A DNA stretch of 64,000 nucleotides from Cranoglanis bouderius (lineage: Eukaryota; Chordata; Actinopteri; Siluriformes; Cranoglanididae), in assembly GCA_023630585.1 (NCBI GenBank), contig CM042536.1:24951904-25015903 (forward strand), written 5' to 3'. Below, in pieces: positions 55,801-64,000 of this stretch. The translations under genes were made by a program, and so were the position numbers. Position 1 is the stretch's first letter. Every line of letters begins with the position of its first letter. Under the pieces are notes generated by a model, which saw only the letters and a program-made list of their open reading frames with translations, searched no databases and was not told the origin of the DNA.

Positions 55801-57022
55801 CTTTATCTCTGGAGCACAAATACTGAACATGTCCAAATCAGACTGAGACAGAAAATAACCAAACTCCTACCTTTGGTTCGTTTTGTCCAAATGGGAAACA
55901 AAAGTTTGTTTCTCTGCCAGAAACTCACACAAGGAAGTGGGTTATGTACAAAAATAGTGTATACATAAAAGTATGACAAGTGATCCTGAAGCCTGTGTCC
56001 GGAAAAGTGTGCAAAAATATCAAACTGCTCATAGTCCAAAGTGTCTGAAACTGGGACTAGCTAGCAGCTTGCATGCTGTCTTGACTAGACTGTCTTTTGG
56101 TGTAAAAATCACTGGGGTGGTTTTCTGAAGAACACAGCTTCCCAGCACTGGTCCTGGAGAACTCCCTATAGTGATTTCTGTGCTCTAACACACCCACTTT
56201 GACTCAGAAAAGATGGCTAATTAGCTAATAAGTTGAATCACGTGTGTTAGAGCAGGGAAAATACAGGGGGGTTCTCTAGGACCATGGTTGGGAATCTGTG
56301 CTCAAGAGTATGACTTTTATACCTTTGGCATGTTCACTGTCTGCATGGGGGCATTGTCATGCTGGAACAGATTTTGGGGCTCTTAGTTCCAATGAAGGGA
56401 AATTGTAATGCTACAGCAAACACGGACATTCTATAAAATTGTGTCCTTCCAACTTTGTGGCAGCAGTTTGGGGAAGAACCACATATGGGTGTGATGGTCA
56501 GGTGTCCACAAACATTTGGCCATATAGTAAAATACATAACCTTTAGGACCATAGATGTACTTCTAATATATTTGCTTTGTTTGTACTTTGGGTAACAGGA
56601 ACATCTGTCATCTAGTTCTGCTTTCTAAATCTGGACCTGCCTTATGATAATACATTGTATGATGATAATGTATCCCATCATGCATCTCTGCAGGCATTGT
56701 GTCGCTCATATCCCTGGCTGTGCTTTCCTATGAGCGCTACTGTACCATGATGTGTCCGGCCGAGCCTGACGTCACCAACTACAGAAAAACTGCAGTGGGA
56801 GTTGTGCTGTCCTGGGTCTACTCCCTCGTCTGGACTCTGCCGCCGTTCTTCGGTTGGAGTCGCTACGGACCCGAGGGGCCCGGAACCACCTGCTCAGTGG
56901 ACTGGGCAACCAAGACGGCCAACAACATCTCCTACATCATCTGCCTCTTTATCTTCTGCCTCATCCTACCATTCCTTGTCATTGTATACTCTTATGGGAA
57001 GCTGCTGCATGCTATCAAACAG
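49465..57022 (+). CDS. TMT-type non-visual opsin, 3'-incomplete (exons 1-2)
   Basis: A retinal-binding, light-sensing G-protein-coupled receptor of the teleost multiple tissue (TMT)/encephalopsin group. Exons 49465-49822 and 56694-57022 give 687 nt, or residues 1-229. Features seen are a glycosylation site (Asn5), TM1 with VNNLLALVL, TM2 with NISLSD (Asp82), Cys109 and Cys186 for the extracellular disulfide, a DRY-type Y-E-R-Y at 132-135, and TM4-TM5. Relative to bovine rhodopsin numbering (offset minus one), position 113 is Tyr112 and the 181-type counterion is Glu180. The intron after FG is phase 1. The start is the first ATG in frame with the conserved region. TM6, TM7 and the Schiff-base lysine are not visible. 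The exact TMT paralogue is undetermined. Confidence 0.92.
49927..50860. repeat. Three tandem copies of a CACTCTCAG...GGTACC MITE unit
   Basis: Units begin at 49927, 50427 and 50767 with CACTCTCAG. The first two end in ACCCTTTTTCTGAGACTGTGA or a similar sequence (50335 and 50690). Each carries many GGTACC/GTACCTTTAGTACC palindromes. The spacers between them share CCAAATGTATTTACAT and ATTACAAGTATTCA/GTTACAACTGTTCA, so spacer and MITE were duplicated together. Confidence 0.75.
50920..51062. mobile_element. Foldback repeat core
   Basis: GGCAAATTGCTGAGGTATAAGAGGAATAAACC, TTATAGGAAAATAATCAGC and an inverted TTATTTTCCTATAAC: the core hairpin of the family without arms. Confidence 0.65.
52145..52445. 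mobile_element. Foldback repeat, left-arm part and core
   Basis: AGTAAGAACAGGAACCAACTGG, CGTTCCACAACATTGAATAC, ATAAAAGGAATAAAACACTTCAGC and TTTATTTTCCTATAACGGCACG. Degenerate. Confidence 0.65.
53300..53735. mobile_element. Foldback repeat, left arm with partial core
   Basis: GGAAGGAGTCTCCAGTGTCAGGGCTTTGTAAC, TTTTCTGACATCTTCAGAAC, AGGAGTTTAAGC, GTAACATGACAAGCTTC, and then CTTCATCACACCACCACATC and GTTCCTATAACAGCAATGTGTTTTATTCC. Confidence 0.7.
53736..56137. other. Opsin intron sequence, nothing recognised
   Basis: AT-rich intronic sequence with an A/T homopolymer near 53985-54006 and no exon or family-specific repeat that I can name. Confidence 0.5.
56138..56300. mobile_element. Short palindromic MITE
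   Basis: CAGCACTGGTCCTGGAGAACTCCC and GTGCTCTAACACACCC are mirrored by GTGTGTTAGAGCAGGGAAAA and GGTTCTCTAGGACCATGG. About 160 bp, imperfect. Confidence 0.6.
56336..56528. mobile_element. Tc1-type end fragment (fifth lineage)
   Basis: GCATTGTCATGCTGGAACAG, TTCTATAAAATTGTGTCCTTCCAACTTTGTGG and the terminus GGTCAGGTGTCCACAAACATTTGGCCATATAGT resemble a common fish Tc1-like element. The other end is absent. Confidence 0.6.
56694..57022 (+). CDS. Opsin exon 2 (TM3 to TM5)
   Basis: Completes the split Gly codon and encodes IVSLISLAVLSYERYCTMM, TM4 (VVLSWVYSLVWTLPPFFGW), extracellular loop 2 with YGPEGPGTTCSVDW, TM5 (ISYIICLFIFCLILPFLVIV) and AIKQ. Ends in phase 0 at GTAAGA. The sequence is characteristic of TMT opsins and not of visual opsins. 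Confidence 0.95.
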
Positions 57023-57627
57023 GTAAGATGTCTTGTTCGATTCAAAAAGCTTGAACGTTATATAGGATATTGCCTCACTGTGTACTGACCAGTGGGTTTT
57101 GAAGTGGGTTTAATAACTCAAAAGCCGAAAGCAAGTAGTCTAGACAGTCACATTATTGGAAACACATCATTTATTTTCTTAATTATTCCATCCCCATGCA
57201 ATAATACAACATCAGCCGGTTTTTCACCGAGTTTCCTGCAGAGTCTGATAAAAACAGTTTGAAGTCTTCATCTCCGCTTATTAATAACACCCTACTGTGC
57301 TTGAAACGTTTCTTTTTCCCCTCATGAACTCTTGTGTTCTCTTGTGTCCTCACAACGTGAGCTAATAAAGCTGACTCAAATTTTCCCCATTTAATAAAGC
57401 ACCGCTCAGACTGTATGACAAGGTGAGAGCCATATCACTTAATCTCCTTTACACCCTGACACCCTTGATAAGGAATAACCAATCATAGAAGGGGAAACAA
57501 CGGGGATGTCAGGACGCATGTCAGGACGAATCCGCTTCCCTGCAGCGTTATGTTCTATTTGTGGTGTTGTGAGTTATGGGTCTCTCTCCTCTCTATGCAA
57601 CAGCTGCTCTTGGGGGCAGGAAAATAA

Positions 57628-58166
57628 TCAATGGCACAACATTGAGTTACTGCTACAGTTGTTTATTGGTCTATAACACCATATCCAGAAGTGTTTTATT
57701 CCTTTTAGATCACAGCAATTTGCCAATGCTTGCATTTATTAAATTATTAATGAATGTCATACTTTTTAAATCCGTTTATAGTTACATTTTAATGTTTTCC
57801 GAGTAACGAGGTATCGGTATCACTTATGAGAAATCATAAAGCACAATCTCCTCTGTCCTGAAGACTTTCCCGTGGCGGAAAACTTGCTCACTGTTACAAA
57901 GTGCTGACACTGGAGACTCTTTACATAAATATTAAACAAACACCTCCATACAGGAAACATCACCATATCAACAATTATACAATTTCCTTTGGTAAATAAA
58001 AACAAAAAATCTGCTTATTATTATCGTTGGGTTATGTTGTGTGGTCCATCATCCAAGTCCCCATGAATTAGTTGTTACTATAGAAACGCTAATATTAACC
58101 TCTGATTTTAACGACGACTAGAGCTGCTGTTGTGGAAAATGTTCTGACCAATCAGAATCGAGAATT
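57628..58166. mobile_element. Foldback repeat, right arm, in opsin intron 2
   Basis: GTTTATTGGTCTATAAC, AAGTGTTTTATTCC, CACAGCAATTTGCCAATGC, ATCTCCTCTGTCCTGAAGAC, GCTGACACTGGAGACTC, TTACTATAGAAACGC and the end CTGACCAATCAGAATCGAGAAT. Confidence 0.7.
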
Positions 58167-59734
58167 GTGGTGTAAATGCTTCTTGAGGGCTTCATTCAAG
58201 GTTTCTAGCTCTTTCCATCTCTAATTACTTGTAATAACTCTTGAACAAAGTCTATAAGACAATTCTTCCCCCCCGTATATGATCGGTTATGAGTTTGCTC
58301 AAGTGGAGAAAATAAAAGCCAGTCATAATAATGAGCGCTTTGTTGTTTACTTCAAAGCCCAAAATAAAAGCGTTTTTGTTTTTCAGGTTTCAGGCAGTGG
58401 GATATAGATGAACAGAGCAGATGTGTGTGTTTTCGCTGGATTACAAAGACGTTCGGGGAAAAAAAAAAGTTTAAACATATGGTTAAAATAGTTTTGATGC
58501 TGACGCAAAAGTCCAGCTGTTACTTAGACATTACGGTAGACATTATGTGTAATTAAAGCACAGGGTAATGCGTTTAATGAAAGTTGCTGTTGTGTAAGAT
58601 TGTGTCTGTATTTCTGAAAGATCTGAATGATTTTCCAATTTCCCTTGAATAAAGGTCATTTTCTGCTTTCTTCACCACACCAAGGTTTGAAAGCAGAGGT
58701 GCCAACATTTATGGTTTAGCCATAAATTTTTGATATCTCGCTATGTCAATATTTCAGGGAGACACCAGAAAACTACCCTTTATGGTTATTCAGCTAAAAC
58801 AGTAGTCACATGAAAATCATCCGGTAGAATAAGCAGTTCACAGAAGGGGAAAGGACATGAAAGGGATGTAAAAAAAAAACCCCAAAAAAACGTGCATTTG
58901 CTTCTGGTAACGTTTATTTTTGCTTTACACCAACTTCATCCTGTGAACCTTGGTCTTGTGAGCCAATAGAAAACAAGTGACTTTGGTCAGTTTAAAAAAT
59001 TGGAGCTGCTTATTGTTAAATAGCATTCACAACGGATATCTGGCTCGACGATTTCTTATTGTTGCTTGGCACACATCAGAAAAAAAGTCTCATCATACAT
59101 GGTAAAATTACATTTTTGTGTCTCTTCCTGCTTTGCTTGTTCAGAGAGAATGTAGGCTAGTATTCTAACATATCACACATATATGGACAACAGTTATGGA
59201 TGTGACTTCACATAGAATTTTTTATGACACAACACGCTTTCAAGTGCCTATCCTGGGAACGCTGGGCATGAAGTGGGAATACACCATGGATAGGATCTCT
59301 TTGCAAATAATTTATTTTGCTCCTGAGTTGCAGATACCGCAGTCCATGAGTTAGTTTGCAGTCTGAGGTTCTGCATTTTCGCCACCGTTCTTCCTGCTTC
59401 TCAGCTGTAAAGCTGCAGTGTTGCTTTCTCTAGGATTGGAGATCAAACCCTTCAGAAAACCTATCTGAGAACCCTTGGATGTTCTTGGACTATTGCATCA
59501 TGGCACATTCGACATTTTTAAGCATTTCACACTGAATATACATGTACAATATGTCCACCTGCTCATTTGTTACGTTACTCTAAGAGCTGATCACGTGACA
59601 GCATCGCAAATGCATAAAATCATATGCATAAACAGTAGGTCCAGAGCTTCGGTTAATGTTCACAGCACATGACATGATGGATTTGATCTGACAGGAAGGC
59701 TGCGGTCATACAAATAACCACTAATTACAACCGT
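58167..59734 (+). other. Presumed opsin intron, nothing recognised
   Basis: No exon for TM6 or TM7 was found. A short SINE-like trace (CTATCCTGGGAACGCTGGGC) lies near 59249. Confidence 0.45.
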
Positions 59735-59935
59735 AGTGAGGAGAAAAGCATCTCAGAGTGAACAACACACTTAACCTTGAGGTGGATGGGCTCCAACAGG
59801 GGAGTCAGCCAAGAACAGGAATCTGATACTACAGGAGCACAGAAACTGGACAGCTTCAGCTCCTGCCACGTGATTGGCTGATTGGATAATTGCATGAATG
59901 AGTGCAATAAAGTGGTCAGTAAGCGTATATTGATT
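59735..59935 (+). repeat. Dispersed repeat family R1, copy 3
   Basis: AAAAGCATCTCAGAGTG, CTTGAGGTGGATGGGCTCCAAC, GTCAGCCAAGAACAGGAATCTGA, CTGGACAGCTTCAG and TGATTGGCTGATTGGATAATTGCATGAATG, matching 33325-33780 and 18070-18500. Confidence 0.6.
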
Positions 59936-60138
59936 GTTTCCATAGAAAAGAGACTCTTCTGTACATGGTATCACATACTGTGAGGTGATATGAGTGGGAA
60001 AGCTGAATAGTTTCAAAGTGTCCACAGATCGCCATGTGCCATAAAACTAAAGGTTCAAAATGCATCAGCTGAACAAGAAATGGTATAGAATTTATCAGTC
60101 CTGCTACTGCAGTGTGAAGATTATTGGCTGTGCTACTG

Positions 60139-60140
<2 letters not shown>

Positions 60141-60184
<44 letters not shown>
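60141..60184 (+). repeat. (CA)n microsatellite
   Basis: 22 uninterrupted CA units. Confidence 0.97.
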
Positions 60185-60187
<3 letters not shown>

Positions 60188-61094
60188 ACAGAAAATACGA
60201 GCAGATGAAAAAAACCTGTCTGCTTTTATAAACAAGAAAATAAAATCAATAATTCATTGTCTTATTTATAGGTCTGTAAGAACAGCAAGATGAAAAACCG
60301 TGCAGATTTTATTATGTTATTATTCCATACAAAAATCTCAGCAGAAAAAGTTCTGCAATAGTTTATTAGGGCCAGATGTGTCTACAGGAGGAGGAAAATT
60401 TATGCAGTGCATTTGAAATTAACATTTCATTTGCTACATATAACAGTGTCGGCATTACACTGTTCAGAAACACAGCGGACCCAGGGTACATGTGATAGTA
60501 ATGTAAAGGTTTTCAAAACAAATACATTTCCACCTTCTTAAGATCATATTAATATACAGGGAAAACAGGGCTCATGTGTTCCACATTAGTCATTACCTCT
60601 ACGTAGAGCTCATCCTCCAAACACCACCTTTCCGTTGCACTAAGCCACACCCCCACCGGCTACACGATGGCCGTAGCTCATCCACAAACTGCTGATTAAA
60701 AGCCAGTGAAGTGGTGGAAATGGTCAACCACACGGCTGTCAAAAAGCTTGGGAGTAAAGAGGTTAAATGTGATCAAACCCTTCAATGGCTAGCTTTGTAC
60801 TCCCTCCCGGGGTAGGGTCCAGACCCGCTGCAACCCTGACCAGGATACAGGCCCGGTGTCACCCAGCAGAGCCTGGTGAGAGACGGTAAAAAAAATAATT
60901 AATTGTTTAAATATACACAAAAACTTCACGGTCATTTCAATAAAAATATTTATACATTAAAAATCGATCAGATTTAAAATTGATCATGGCATAGCCAATA
61001 AAAACAGATCAGGCCTGTCAGACAGGTGGTAGGCGGAGATTCGTATTTGCCGAGTAGCCTATCAGTGAACTTCTTGCAATTACGTGATTCGTCA
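60185..61094. other. Presumed opsin intron or downstream DNA, nothing recognised
   Basis: A weak SINE-tail-like trace (GGGGTAGGGTCCAGACCCGCTGCAACCCTGACC) occurs near 60809. No exon was recognised. Confidence 0.4.
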
Positions 61095-61700
61095 CTAGCT
61101 ATGTTTGCATCCAAGTTGCGAATTTGCGAAAGTTGCGAATGTGAAAAAAAAGCACCGTTTCCAACCCATGTGTTCAAGAGAACAAAATCGTCACTTCCAG
61201 GGAAACTGGCGCAAAGTATCGATACAAATGGAAGCTGTTGCGCTTCAGAGCGCGCAGACGAAACGCTATCACAAACTTCATGTTATCTTGCGATCGGAGA
61301 TGGAGGCCTGATATTTGGGAGCGGAGACAGTTCTGGCAGGTAATTATGCCAAATCATTTCGACTTGGTATAATACTACAGACTTTGGCTCAAAAACAACA
61401 TTTGAGATACTGTGTAACAGAAAAAACGCATTGTGACAGAAAAACGCATTGCTATTGCTCTGTATAAGTCGGCCACATGCGCTGAATATCCAATTTTGTT
61501 TGGTAAATGTGTCTCCATTGTAGTTTATGCTCATGTCTTCTTATCGAATAAAAAAAAATTATCCGCCTCAATTGAGTGCATACATTTTTTGTGTGCATTT
61601 TGGAGATTTTATTCGATTTTATTCACCTCTTCACCTACTTATGCGATTGTTAAACGGCCTCTCACAATGTGCCCCTCCATGCAGGAGGGATAGCCCCATA
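61095..61700 (+). pseudogene. Possible PIF/Harbinger-type transposase remnant
   Basis: The frame at 61430-61530 reads TEKRIAIALYKSATCAEYPILFGKCVSIVVYA, which resembles the conserved stretch of Harbinger transposases (an EKRVAIALWKLATxxEYRT type motif followed by a helix). It lies within a segment starting GCTATGTTTGCATCCAAGTTGCG, wording typical of Harbinger-like termini in fish. The rest is unrecognisable, so this is a decayed fragment. Identification is tentative. Confidence 0.35.
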
Positions 61701-63589
61701 TATTGTGTCTGAAATGTGAGTTACTCAATATTAATTTTGTATGTATGAAACTGTCGTATAAAAGCGATATCACACTCACGATTGTGTCATTATACTGAAT
61801 ATCAGCACAGCTGTGATTACCTGCGTGCTCGAGCCTAAAGCCGAATATTCTTTAGAAATATGAAAAAGAATATCATAAATATGCTGATATTCACTATAAC
61901 TGCACTCTTGCTCACGTGAGATTGCTTGAATAACCACTTAAATGGTTGTGGGGGTAAACTGAATGTTAGATGTTGGGAGATGTTAGTCCCACCCCACTAA
62001 TGGTTTACCAAAAAAAAAAAAAAAGCGGCAAAAATCAGAACATAAGCTTTCCTTGACGTGATGCGAAACTAACACACCTGTAACAAATCTTTCTTGGATG
62101 TTTTCACCATTGCGTCATGACACACTGGACATTTCCAAGCATTTCCTTTCCTGTTGTGAGGGGCTGCTATTAAAACACAGGCTTCTAGTTTTTATTGTTT
62201 GCTATATTCAGTATGAAATGTGTATCATGATGCAATGTAGTTGACTAAAACCTTTTTGGCAGTTACGTTACTAGGATTTCTCAGTTGTTTACTGCTGCCA
62301 TTTTTATGCATACCTATAAAGCGATATGTATTTTACATACGCATAGCATCGTACAATATCATATTATAGACTGCACTGTTTTTGTAGGCTTATTCATAGT
62401 TTTATAATGATGCAATAAACACTTTTTCATGCGTCAAGGGAGCAGCGTGCTTGCCATGTGGGTTTCTCCTCCAGATTCAGAATGGAGACGGGTCTCTCTG
62501 CAGTGCCATGTGCTGAGATCAACAGTGCACCGGTTTGGACAAGAGGCCGTCTGTCGTGCTCAACATTTTGGCTCCTGTTGCTGAAGGGAGCGCACAAACG
62601 TATGCCGTTTCAGCTGGTGTGCTCAGATGACTGCGTGATGAGATTTTCAATTTTCTGCGTCGTGGGTGGTGCATGACATTAGCATATATTGGCCTGAACC
62701 GAGACCTGCGTAGGCTGCAGGTTCTCTCTCTCTCTCAACCAGCGTAAAGATGTATTTTGTTAGCATTAATAGAAATACTTTAGCTTTAAAAGGTTCAATA
62801 TGATGTCCTCCTCCCTGTTGTTTTTCCTTTATTTCCAACTTTTATCAACATGATTTCTGTTCTGTTACAACAATCAAACTTTGGGAAATTTGAAAAGGCA
62901 CCATTTCGCTTTTAGGTCTTGAGTCGGTCCTGCCGTCTGCATTCGATAATGCCCTTTCAACCAATGTCTGGATTTCACACTTCATATACTTAATACGCAG
63001 TACGTTTATACAGTCAATCCCATACTTGGTGTAGATCTTATTTCTCTAACCAGATTGTTTGCATTAATGCAGCTTCAAAAAGGTCAGTATGGTGTCCCAC
63101 CTGGTTTTGTTTTAGGCCCCCTGTTTTTTCTTTCTACGTATCCTGCTTCACGATGGAGTTTGAACATGTAATTTTAGCTTTTGCTTCTTTTACTCTGTGT
63201 CTGAGTCTAGCCAGCTATGTGAAATGGAAGATTGTGTTGAAGGTATAAATGATAAATGATAAATGTTTGGATAAGTTTCTACTTTCTTCTCCTAAAACAG
63301 AAATACTGATGTTTAGTATCAGGTTTGCCTGCAATAATGTTCCTGATTTCACCCTATTGTTTAATTCCCATATATAGAGATATAAGTACCTCTAAAGCTA
63401 TATATTATCACTGCTAAACTCTGGAGTAGTGTTTCTCGTCAAATAGCTTTTTATTGTTTGTAATTATTCTCATAGACTTGTATTGAATTCATTTCTGGGA
63501 TTATCTATGACAACAGTTTTCTCTAGTAACAAATTATGCAGGGAATTGTATCTTGGCTGCTTCACATAAAAAGATGTAAAACGTGTGTT
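61701..63589. other. Nothing recognised
   Basis: AT-rich sequence with no exon similarity to opsins and no named repeat. Confidence 0.4.
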
Positions 63590-63825
63590 TTTTCTTTGAG
63601 GAGATGTTTCTTTAGCATGTTTGGAAGGAGTCTCCAGTTTTAGTGCTTTGTAACAGTCAAAGGTCAAAAAAGTTTTCTGACATTGGGAAGTCTTCAGGAC
63701 ATTGCTTTGCCTAAGCAGATGACAAACAAGTATAGCTATGATAAATAGGAATGAAACACTTGGTGTCATTCTATTATAGAAAAATAATCAACGACGGGGT
63801 GGTGTGATGAAGCGCAGTTGTTAGG
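63590..63825. mobile_element. Foldback repeat fragment
   Basis: GGAAGGAGTCTCCAGTTTTAGTGCTTTGTAACAGTC, TTTTCTGACATTGGG and AGTCTTCAGGACATTGC, followed by AGGAATGAAACACTTGG, AGAAAAATAATCAACG and GGGTGGTGTGATGAAGCGCAG. Confidence 0.65.
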
Positions 63826-64000
63826 TTTCCTCTTCTCCAGCCCTCGTTACGCTGCAAAGAGTGACGAGTGGCATGCTTCCGCATTCCACTGCGCGCTTTC
63901 CAGCGCTATTCAAAAACTCTCCAATGGACAATTAATTCATGAACTCACGTTTTGCTTATGTTCTCCCATGTGCTCTTGTTGTGATTCACGTCATGTCTCC

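Larger units (their letters stand above)
49823..56693 (+). other. Opsin intron 1 (6.9 kb)
   Basis: A phase-1 GT-AG intron containing tandemly arranged MITE copies (49927-50860), three foldback fragments (50920, 52145, 53300), a palindromic repeat (56138-56300) and a Tc1-type end fragment (56336-56528). No additional exon was recognised. Confidence 0.85.

Noticed and set aside
58385..58410. TTTTTCAG followed by codons for VSGSGI, resembling the start of a TMT opsin exon 3
   Set aside because: After six codons there is an in-frame TAG, and none of the expected TM6 sequence follows in any frame. Chance similarity is more likely than a truncated exon.
62458..62676. Possible small exon or gene of 72 codons
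   Set aside because: Reasonable codon composition but no family resemblance, no splice support, and no overlap with expected opsin sequence.

Overview
The window is vertebrate, and almost certainly teleost, genomic DNA. It holds split genes with GT-AG introns, long microsatellites, tRNA-like SINEs, several Tc1-type transposon lineages and a foldback repeat family. The mix of Tc1, SINE and foldback families reminded me of ostariophysan fish, catfish in particular. That is an impression from memory and was not tested.

Two real genes are visible, both on the plus strand and both incomplete. Positions 1814-11354 carry 12 coding exons of tnk2 (ACK1, activated Cdc42 kinase). They join in one frame into 970 residues that run from just upstream of the kinase domain to the stop codon. 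The exons for the N-terminal SAM-like segment must lie before the window. Positions 49465-57022 carry the first two coding exons of a TMT-type (teleost multiple tissue) non-visual opsin of the encephalopsin group. They encode residues 1-229, through TM5. The exons for TM6, TM7 and the retinal-binding lysine are not recognisable before the window ends.

Between the two genes lie about 38 kb with no recognisable gene, filled largely with repeats. Two full-length 1508-bp Tc1 elements, each with an open 321-codon transposase frame, sit at 4534-6041 (inside a tnk2 intron, antisense) and 36740-38247. A second Tc1 lineage (15971-17712) is complete except for one nonsense codon. Deletion derivatives of other lineages occur at 17715-18010, 23512-24495, 39500-40650 and 56336-56528. 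A foldback family with long inverted arms is present in at least nine places. SINEs lie at 15-323, 4200-4445, 14131-14295, 20389-20570, 42474-42668, 43426-43592 and 45785-46036. A compound tetranucleotide tract occupies 35830-36540, a degenerate 21-bp minisatellite 45709-46470, and a degenerate AGTATG tract 46905-47745.

The two genes have no evident functional link. The observations most worth following are a (GT)33 tract that takes the place of the polypyrimidine tract at a tnk2 splice acceptor, the two intact Tc1 copies, a Tc1 that abuts another Tc1 at one TA dinucleotide, and the simple-repeat and G-run upstream region of the opsin.
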